From Chrysopilus asiliformis (lineage: Eukaryota; Arthropoda; Insecta; Diptera; Rhagionidae): DNA of 64,000 nt. Within the stretch, counting starts at the first letter, position 1. Each line of letters begins with the position of its first letter. The notes under the pieces are model-generated. The model saw only the letters and a program-made list of their open reading frames with translations. It made no database searches and was not told where the DNA came from. Positions 1-7,800 of the stretch are shown one piece after another. The stretch covers positions 84,899,942-84,963,941 of the forward strand of contig OZ035962.1 in NCBI GenBank assembly GCA_964034945.1. The letters are read 5' to 3'. The position numbers and the translations under genes were made by a program.

Positions 1-1109
1 CTGGATATGATGCTTATGTTCTCATATTGTCTCACATTGTTTTTTTCTTTGTTTACTATTATTGGGACCTTCGCAATGTCAATCTAGTAGACAAGCATCC
101 AATTTTGTTGTCAATTAAAAATTACAAAAACGAGACATCCTGACACGAAGCGACATACATATACATATATGAGAACATTATTAGTGCCACGGGTAAAATC
201 AGGTAAATTTAATAATTAATTAAAATCAACATTCGCAAGGGTCAATCCAATTTAATTTCATTCAACTCTATTAAATTAATTCGCATATGAATGAATGAAA
301 GGCGATTTTCATCTTACATATTATTACGGAAACCTTCACTAAAATCCAATGCAGCTGAAGTGACTGTAAAATCATGTTGGCACCTAAATTGCGTAATGAT
401 AATAAAAACTTGTTAACGATTAGGTAATTCTTGAAAAAGCGTTTTCCTCTTAATATTGTATTTAAAAATGTTCTCAGGAAAATCGGAAAGCACAAAACAT
501 TCAAAAATTTGAGGTCAAATACAACCATTTTTGAAGTTCTCAAAACATTTCCGATTCAAGAAAGAACTTTACACTCAGGTGATTAACGTTTAGTTACTCA
601 GCATATATTTATTGCCACGAAACAGGAGAAAAAAATATCTGAATCATCACTAATTAAGATAATTTTCGGAATTACAAAATTATCGATCGTTGACGATGCT
701 GAGCGTTATTGGCGCCACGCAAAAAAAAGTGGATTTGGCTCTTAACATGACTTCAGTGATCAAAATTTTAGCTATTCGAGATAAAATTTTATTGATTTTT
801 AATTGATTATTGGAAAAGGAATTTTTATTGTGGTTTGATTAGTGAACCCTTGTTTCTTTGTGGAATTTATGAGTTTCCGTTTGATTTAGGGTTAATCCAA
901 ATGTCAAATGAGGCGTTTTATCAGTTAGGAATCAACGAAGAAACAACAAATTCTATTGTTTCAAAAACTTTATTTTGCGGATTTTATATTTTACAAATTG
1001 GGTCACCACCTTTGTTCATCGTTAATTAACAATGTTATCAAATTCGAAAAAAAACTACAATCGTTTGGAGTTAATCATCAAATACTCTCTATATATGAGA
1101 ACACAGACA
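1..1109. other. AT-rich DNA, no gene seen
   Basis: Open frames here are short and of low complexity, and no splice-flanked coding segment or known domain was recognised. If the Shank gene continues to the left of its first exon, this stretch lies in its first coding intron. Confidence 0.6.
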
Positions 1110-1558
1110 AAAGTTTGATTAAAACATAAGAAAAGCTACAGTTGCCAGGAGCCAATCTAAATACAGTAGAATCCCGATAATTCGTATTTCAAGGGGCCGA
1201 CGTAAAAATACGAAGTATCGGGATATTCGATTTAGCGGGGTATGAATTAACCGGGATTTTTTCAATGGACCAGCAAATTCATACGAATTATCGGGGTACG
1301 AATTATCGGGATTCTACTGTATATGAGGGACGATAAAATTTCTCTGAAAAAATCCCTTTGTATGGGAGACGGCGGAAGAATTGGTCCGATTGGATTTTAA
1401 TGTATGGAACGGTTATGTAAAATCACATTCTAAATACATTTGGTCTTTATAAATTTTTCAATATTGTGCATCGTTTTCGAGAAAATCGAAAAAAAGGTTT
1501 AGCTGGATTTTGATGTATGAATAAGTTATGTAAAATCATGTTTCAAATACATTTTACC
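1110..1558 (+). repeat. R1 GTCY-type dispersed repeat, 5' part
   Basis: Begins with the block aagaaaagctacagttgcca and continues with the recurring lines seen at 15470, 26545 and 43790 (reverse): a gggaga-type G-rich stretch, ccgattggattttaatgtat, and cgttttcgagaaaat. It is interrupted at 1162-1321 by a pogo-like MITE and ends at a TTAA (1559) where another MITE inserted. The repeat resumes at 2835 with ttttcaatacgactcaccg and fades near 2880. The GTCY array and 3' end found in full copies are absent. Confidence 0.75.
1162..1321. mobile_element. pogo/Tigger-like MITE with TA target site
   Basis: Perfect 23-bp terminal inverted repeats starting CAGTAGAATCCCGATAATTC lie at 1164-1186 and 1297-1319, bounded by TA on both sides. 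The terminus resembles the CAGTAGA...CGATAAT ends of pogo/Tigger elements. There is no coding capacity in 156 bp. It sits inside the R1 repeat; uninterrupted R1 copies at 15470 and 26545 continue across this point. Confidence 0.75.
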
Positions 1559-1749
1559 TTAACCCTTTGTGGACCAGGAAGTAAACTGACAATAAATCAA
1601 TAATCATGACTTTTTTTCATTGAAAATGGTCCCAGAAAGCATTTAAAAAAAGACATGAACTAATTTTATGGAGGGGTGGTATTTTATGGAGGGGTGGTAT
1701 GTGGTATATAGAAGTATATAGAGATTGATACTATTGGATAATCAAAAAA

Positions 1750-2780
1750 TACGAGGGCAGTCCGATAAGTACTTAGCCTGACCGCCCGATGGCGTCACTA
1801 TCGCAGGAGAAATTTACTATCGTGTAGTACATTCTCATAGACGGCTACAGTCAAAATTTCAGCCGAATCGAACTCGTAGTTTTGATTTGACCGCGTATGG
1901 AAGCGGGCGTGTCTGCGGATTTCAGAAAAATGGAAAAAGAGCAATATCGGTCGGTGATTCGATTCTTGTTTCTGGAAGGGAAATCGCGCACCGAAATCAA
2001 AGAGCGCTTGGATGCTGTGTACGGTGACTCTTCTCCTTCGATGGCGACCGTCAAAAATTGGTGTAACGAGTTTCAACGTGGTCGCACGTCGGTTTTTGAT
2101 GAGCCACGCCCAGGTGCTACGAAAACGGCTACCACGGAGGATAACATAACAAAAATCCACGATCTAGTATTGGCAGACCGCCGATTGAAGGTGCGCGAGA
2201 TAGCTGAGACAGTAGGCATCTCAAAAGACCGCGTGGGTCATATCCTGCCTGAAATGTTGGGCATGAGAAAGCTGTCGGCGCGATGGGTGCCGCGTTTGCT
2301 CACTCTGGACAACAAGCGCAACCGTGAAATCACTTCACAGCAGTGTTTGACGCTGTTTAAGCACAATCCGAAGGAGTTTCTGCGTCGTTTCGTGACCGTC
2401 GACGAAACATGGATCCACTGGTACACACCAGAGACTAAAGAAACAGTCGAAACAGTGGACTTTGGTCGAATTGGGCTAAGAACTGCTGCCCCATCCACCG
2501 TATTCTCCAGATTTGGCCCCGTGCGACTTCTTTTTGTTTCCAAACTTGAAAAAGTCACTCGCCGGGCAGAAATTTGAGTCGAATGAGGAGGTCATCGCCG
2601 CTACGGCGGCCTACTTTGCAGACCTCGAGAAAACGTATTTTTCAGATGGGTTAAAGAAGTTGGAGCATCGCTGGGTCAAGTGTATCGAGCTAAAAGAAGA
2701 CTATGTTGAGAAATAAATGGTCACTTTTCCAAAATTTTCGTTTTTTTTGTAGGCTAAGTATTTATCCGACTGCCTTCGTA
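1750..2780 (+). mobile_element. mariner element, internally deleted
   Basis: Terminal inverted repeats of about 28 bp (left CGAGGGCAGTCCGATAAGTA, right in reverse complement CGAAGGCAGTCGGATAAATA) are flanked by TA on both sides (1750-1751, 2779-2780), the target duplication of Tc1/mariner transposons. At 1.03 kb it is shorter than the usual 1.25-1.3 kb, in keeping with the gap seen in its transposase. Both ends are present, so it could in principle be moved by a transposase supplied elsewhere (inference). Confidence 0.93.
1897..2716 (+). pseudogene. mariner transposase, deleted and frame-broken
   Basis: The frame from 1897 (the more usual mariner start is the MEKEQ methionine at 1930) encodes the paired-type helix-turn-helix region (KNWCNEFQRGRTSVFDEPR), the mariner signature WVPRLL, and VTVDETWIHWYTPETK with the first catalytic Asp. 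Directly after that the sequence jumps to ELG, a stop codon, then ELLPHPPYSPDLAPCDFFLF in another frame, running to the stop at 2716. About 95 residues including the second catalytic Asp block (the QDNAPAH region of the family) are missing. Of the D,D34D triad the first and third Asp remain, in different frames. The product cannot be an active transposase. Neighbours are only other mobile elements. Confidence 0.92.
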
Positions 2781-2899
2781 TAAGGATTTAAAGTTGGTGG
2801 TACTTAAAAGTACCGACTGTCAACAAAAGGTTAAAAAACTTTTCAATACGACTCACCGTTTTCGAGAAAATAAAAAAAAAGTATTCCATTTGTGGCGCT

Positions 2900-3008
2900 G
2901 GGAAGAGGGGTAAAGGAAGAGGGGTGAAGGAAGAGGGGTAAAGGAAGAGGGGTAAGGGAAGAGGGGTAAATGAAGAGTGGTAAGGGAAAAGGGGTAAGGT
3001 AAGAGGGG
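2900..3008 (+). repeat. Purine-rich minisatellite (GAAGAGGGGTAAAG units)
   Basis: About seven imperfect copies of a 14-15-bp unit gaagaggggtaaag, with scattered substitutions. It follows the end of the R1 copy at the place where R1 carries its G-rich gggagaggggaag stretch, so it probably grew from that. Confidence 0.8.
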
Positions 3009-3422
3009 CTTTTCTTTAGTTTGTATATAAAATGTGTGAAATGAAACCTTCTACCAACCATGCACCCTCCCCCTGCTTTTATTACTTTGCTCAAGTTGGC
3101 CACAAAATAAATATGATCACCCTACCAATAAATCGATTTAACGATTTAAAATATGTATGATAACTGTTGCATAAATGTACCCGTCAAACCCAAAATTTTG
3201 ATAGGTGAGGGAGGGGGGATTCTTATGGTTGGATTCCACTGTCGTTACCGTAATTTTTCTTTAATTTCATAGAAAAAAATGTTTAAAAACTAGCCTTTTT
3301 GCGCTTTTACCAGGTGTAATTAAAACAGTAAATGTAGCCACACTTTAAAAATATTTACTGGAACGTTAAAAAGAGTTCAGAAAAAATTGGGTGGCAACGA
3401 AATTCTCTCCGAAAAAACCATG
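3009..3422. other. Non-coding DNA, no gene seen
   Basis: No coding or repeat structure was recognised apart from short homopolymers and a G-run near 3210. Confidence 0.5.
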
Positions 3423-3921
3423 AGGGTATTCACAATCCTCTTTTAATTTTCGGTATTCGGTGTTTTCGGTAATATTAAAAGACTGAAAATATTCTGCTGT
3501 GAACATCCCACAGCACAGATTTGAGAACAGTGCTTTTATTGGATACGTGACTAAATCATGAACTGCGAATGTGATTGTAAAATAAGTCACATACCTTTAA
3601 ATCCATGTTTGATGTATTCTTTTGAATTTCTATGGTGGCAACGGCTATCAAGATTGAAAAAAATTTGCAGTCCGATGAGATTAACAAAAAACAAGCGAGA
3701 AAATTTGACAACTAAAAACATTACTAGCGCCACCCGCGGTAGATTCTTGATACCGAATAACCGGGCCGGAAAACACGACTCAAGGCATGTATACAATTAC
3801 CGAATCCGGTAATTCATTTTTACATGAACCAAGTTACCGTCTCGGTAAAAATCTGTTAAATTTGACTGAATTACCGAGCGGTAAATTTACCCGCAATTTA
3901 AAAGACGACTGTGAATACCCT
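3423..3921. mobile_element. Terminal-inverted-repeat element, AGGGTATTCACA ends
   Basis: Left end AGGGTATTCACAATCCTCTT (3423) matches the reverse complement of the right end, AGGGTATTCACAGTCGTCTT (ending 3921), with few mismatches. Both arms then carry CGGTAA-type motifs. No target duplication could be found, so the superfamily is not assigned. No transposase is present. Part of the 3558-3812 interval is open in one frame but resembles no protein I recognise. Confidence 0.55.
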
Positions 3922-4330
3922 GCATATTTCAGTGATCAATCGACACCGTTTTTTTTATATAATTAAATTAACTCAATTTCTCTATTTTCCAATATTATTG
4001 CCATTAGCACCCAATTTTAAAGAAAAACTCCATTCCAGGGGCAAGATTCGTGCATTTCAGACCCAACACGTCGTCGCGACCCTGTAAATTTGTAAACTCG
4101 ATCGATCGATCGTAAAAATGATCATTGATCAGCTTGTTTGTTGTTACAAAATGCCAACAAGTTGCAACAAATGCTCGAAGCAGTAGAAAATATCGTAATG
4201 GTTCAACGATCAACAAAGACTGTATTTGACAAAAGAAATTTTCAACTGTTTACGTAGAAAGGTAGGCACTTAAACTAGCGATAATAAAAAGCACCAGTAG
4301 GTACCTATATTGTAACAAATGACATAAATG
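3922..4330. other. Non-coding DNA up to the retrotransposon
   Basis: No gene recognised. Contains a short ATCGATCGATCG run near 4100. The last five bases before the element, ACACC, are its target duplication. Confidence 0.5.
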
Positions 4331-4335
4331 ACACC
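4331..4335. repeat. Target-site duplication ACACC (left copy)
   Basis: ACACC directly precedes the left LTR and recurs directly after the right LTR at 11161-11165. A 5-bp duplication is usual for BEL/Pao integration. Confidence 0.92.
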
Positions 4336-4751
4336 TGTTGGATTGGAGCTTCTTCCCTTCCAGGTCTTGTGGGTTTTTAATATTTTGGGCAAGTGCGGCT
4401 ACCTCTGGTGGGGCCTCTTCACTTGAATGAACTGAGATTGAATTAACTTCCTTTGAATTAAGTCAAATGCGGCTACCTCGGGTGGGGCCTCTTCAATTGA
4501 TAATCACTCAAAGACTAATTAACTGTTTCTAATTTTTATTCGGATAAACCACTATTTATATACAAAATTTCTTAAACCTATTTACATAGAAAATTCTAAA
4601 TTCTAAGTAGTTCCCGTGAGAACTTTTTCCAGACGCATCGTCAGCGGAAAAAGGCAACAACAGGTCGTATTTCGTTTGTCTTATGCGTTGTCTGCCTCAC
4701 GTGGCGATCCAGGTGCATCAGGTGATAATTGCTGACGGTTGGTACCGAACA
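4336..4751 (-). repeat. 3' LTR of the BEL/Pao element
   Basis: Reading the minus strand it begins TGTTCGGTACC and ends CCAATCCAACA. It looks identical to 10745-11160 over all 416 bp. It carries a TATA-like TATATAAATAG, an AATAAA signal, and an imperfect 31-bp direct repeat (4391-4421 and 4465-4495, period 74) around GCGGCTACCTC. Confidence 0.96.
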
Positions 4752-4881
4752 TACTCCCCCGCCTTGAAGGTACTTCAATAGATGTCTTTAAAGTAAAATC
4801 CTCTGCATGAACTCCTCTTCTAGGCGCCGGCGTTGGCTTCTGATTCTTGCATCGTTGATGAAGAAAGCGTGCTAAAAGCAT
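4681..4881 (-). CDS. Small overlapping frame at the end of Pol
   Basis: A 66-codon frame whose ATG overlaps the last ten bases of the Gag-Pol frame (ATGCTTTTAG contains both start and stop). It runs through the polypurine tract into the 3' LTR. It encodes a basic, proline- and arginine-rich peptide matching no family I know. The overlap resembles a termination-reinitiation arrangement, but a chance frame is the simpler reading. Confidence 0.15.
   Translation of the reverse strand: MLLARFLHQRCKNQKPTPAPRRGVHAEDFTLKTSIEVPSRRGSMFGTNRQQLSPDAPGSPREADNA
4752..4763 (-). other. Polypurine tract
   Basis: On the minus strand AAGGCGGGGGAGTA lies directly against the first base of the 3' LTR, the position of the plus-strand primer in LTR elements. 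Confidence 0.75.
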
Positions 4882-7800
4882 AGCAGGAAACCTACGCTGA
4901 GCATCAATGCGATATATGCAATGAAGTGGTGGCTGCTGTTTGAATTTGGCATTTCGTTCAATACCGAATTTTCCTTCAAGAGCTGGATGTTTTCCTTCAA
5001 AGCATTAATTTCGTGATCGTAGCCGTCGTGCTTGTAGAGTCCTGGCATAACCGATAATTTTGGCATTCTGGTCCCATTTAACGATTCCGAGATAGGTGTT
5101 AACGCCAGCAGTACTATTAATGCTATGCTGAACAGATTCGCCTTGCGTTTTGGAGTGTTAACCAAGGGTGAGGTATCCCGTTTCTGGTGTGCAGGTTCTA
5201 ACCACTTAGGATTGATGGGCTTGAAGCTGCCGTTTCTTGGTTTTCTGGTCGGCGATGATCCTTGTTGCGGCTCGTCAACCTCGTCTGTCGTCGATACTGG
5301 GAGGGGGCACACTCGGTGAATGGCACGTTTTGTGATTCCCTTGGCAGTTTTTAATTCTACTACTCTGATTAAGTTGTCCTTTCCGGGGTGCACATTTATG
5401 ACCCGTGCCATGGGCCATTTTAACGATGGTGTATTGTCTTCCTTCAACACGACGAGAGTTCCAGGAGAGATTTCTGTGACAGGCTTTGTCCATTTTGATC
5501 GACGTTGTAATTCCTGCAGGTATTCTGTGGACCATCTCCTCCAAATTTCGTCTTTCAGGGCAGTCACCAGCTTCCATCTTTTGTTTAAATGGATTCTATT
5601 TTCTTGAAACCCCGGATCTGGAATAGCTGTAAGGGGCTCTCCAATGAGGAAATGTCCCGGAGTAAGGGGCTGTAAGTCATTCGGGTCGTTAGACATAGGT
5701 GTAAGTGGCCTTGAATTTAGCATTGATTCTACCTCGGCTATGACAGTGTTCAGTTCCTCGTATGTCAATGAGGCTCCATATGCTACGCGCTTTAAGTGAT
5801 GTTTCACTGATTTGACCGCGGCCTCCCAAAGACCTCCAAAGTGGGGAGAACGAGCAGGAATGAATTTCCATAGAATGCCCTGTTGAGCACATTGTTCTTC
5901 AACGTCTTGTTGATGTTGAGTTGATGCGAACAATTTACCAAGCTCCTGTAGCTCGTTTTTCGCTCCAATAAAATTTGTGGCGTTATCGCAGTGTACAGTG
6001 GTTGGTCGTCCTCGTCGAGCAATAAAACGTTTCAAGCAGCCGATAAAGCTGGCTGAAGTCAAGTCAGAGACGAGCTCCAAGTGCACGGCCTTGGTGGAGA
6101 AGCAGACGAAAACAGCAATGTACGCCTTGGTAGGTGTCTTCCCGCGGATTTTATAATGGATCATAAACGGCCCGCAAAAGTCTATCCCAGTGTGAGTAAA
6201 TGGTCGTGTTGGCTGTAGTCGCTCCACTGGTAAATTTCCCATCAATTGTGAGATATTTCTTGGCCTTGCACGGGCGCATTTTAGGCAGTGATGGACTACA
6301 TTCTGTGCCAGTCTACGCCCTCCTAAAACCCAAAATTGTCTGCGCATCAGAGCTAGTAGAGCTTGAGGTCCTGGGTGTAGGTAGTTAATGTGTAGTTGTT
6401 TTACTATTAACTTTGTAATAATGTCGGTACTAGGAAGAAGAACTGGGTGCTTGGCCTCGAAACTCAGTTGTGATTCTTGTAGTCTTCCTCCCACTCTAAT
6501 GAGTCCTTTGTCGTCAAGCCAGGGAGTCAGAGATGTGAGCCGATTTCCAGATGTTAAGGGTTCTTTCTTTCTTAACGCTTTTAGTTCTGCAGAGAATTCT
6601 TTGCCTTGTACATGAGCCGTGATATGATGAAGAGCCTTGTATAACTCCTCTGAATTTGGCCTTTTCTGTATAAGCCGCTGGTCCCTTGGGGCTTGACAAT
6701 TCTTGGTGAATCGGATTACAAAGGCGGTGACTTCATGCAATCTTCGAAATGAATTGTTATGCTGAATTTCATCTATGAAACTACTGCCCTTATTGGTTGC
6801 TAATAAAATTGTCTTTGCTGCCTTAAGCTCCAGGTTGATGCTGGGTTCGACTGCTCTAAGTTTTGGCCAGCAAGGCTTTGGTTTCTTTAAAAATTCAGGT
6901 CCTTCAAACCAAAGTTTGCAATCGAGCAAATCCTTGGGGTAAATGCCCCTTGACAGTATATCCGCTGGGTTGCTCTTTGAGTCAATGTGCCTCCAATTTT
7001 GTGGGGATGATGCCCTTTGAATTTGAGCTACTCGGTTTGCGACGAACGTTTTGAATGTGCTTGAAGGATTCTGAATCCATGACAGCACGATTGTAGAATC
7101 GGTCCAATATGTGATGTTTTTCATTGGCTGCTTTAGGCAAGTCAATACTCTTTCGGCAAGACTTGTTGTTAAGACTGCCGCACAGAGCTCCAATCGCGGT
7201 AAGGTTTCTTTCTTTGTGGGAGCAACGCGAGATTTCGAGCACAGTAGTCTCATCGTTATTTGATTGTTGCAGTCATTACTTCTTGCATAAATACAGGCTC
7301 CGTAAGCTTGTTCGCTTGCATCGGCAAAGGCGTGCAGTTCAATTTCTGAATCTGGAGTTATTACGTGTCGAGGTACGGTCACCTTGTCTAAGAGTTTAAT
7401 TTGTTCGCGAAATCTTGACCACCTTGTATGAAGTTCTTCAGGAATGGCCGCGTCCCAGTCTAGTTTTAAACTCCATAAATGCTGCATGAAGATTTTTGCA
7501 AGCACAACGACCGGGTTGATGATGCCTAAAGGATCAAAAATGCTGGATGTTTCAGCTAATATGGAACGTTTAGTGAATCTCTTGTTCGATTGTTGAAGTT
7601 GTTGCTTGCATAACGTCTTGATGGCGAGTGTATCCTCTTTAGGGTTCCAAATTAAGCCCAACGTTGAGACGTCGTTGTCGGTGAGCGTGAGTTCCACTGC
7701 ATGATCCTCGGGTGGGATGTATTCAAGTAGTTTAGAATGGTTGGAACACCATTTGCGCAACGGAAATCCTCCCTTATTCAACATGTCACGAAGTTGCTGC

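Larger units (their letters stand above)
1559..2834. mobile_element. TTAA-flanked MITE, split by a mariner
   Basis: TTAA at 1559-1562 and 2831-2834 bound matching ends: left CCCTTTGTGGAC, right (reverse complement) CCTTTTGTTGAC. Outside both TTAA copies the sequence is R1 repeat; the R1 copies near 15790 and 27900 run straight through this junction, which gives the empty site. TTAA duplication and lack of coding suggest a non-autonomous piggyBac-type element. Internal features are a repeated ggaggggtggtat and the palindrome GGTACTTAAAAGTACC near 2798. The mariner at 1750-2780 lies inside it. Confidence 0.65.

Noticed and set aside
3423..3921. Assigning the AGGGTATTCACA element to hAT
   Set aside because: An 8-bp duplication was looked for at both possible boundaries (aaaaccat against catatttc) and is absent.
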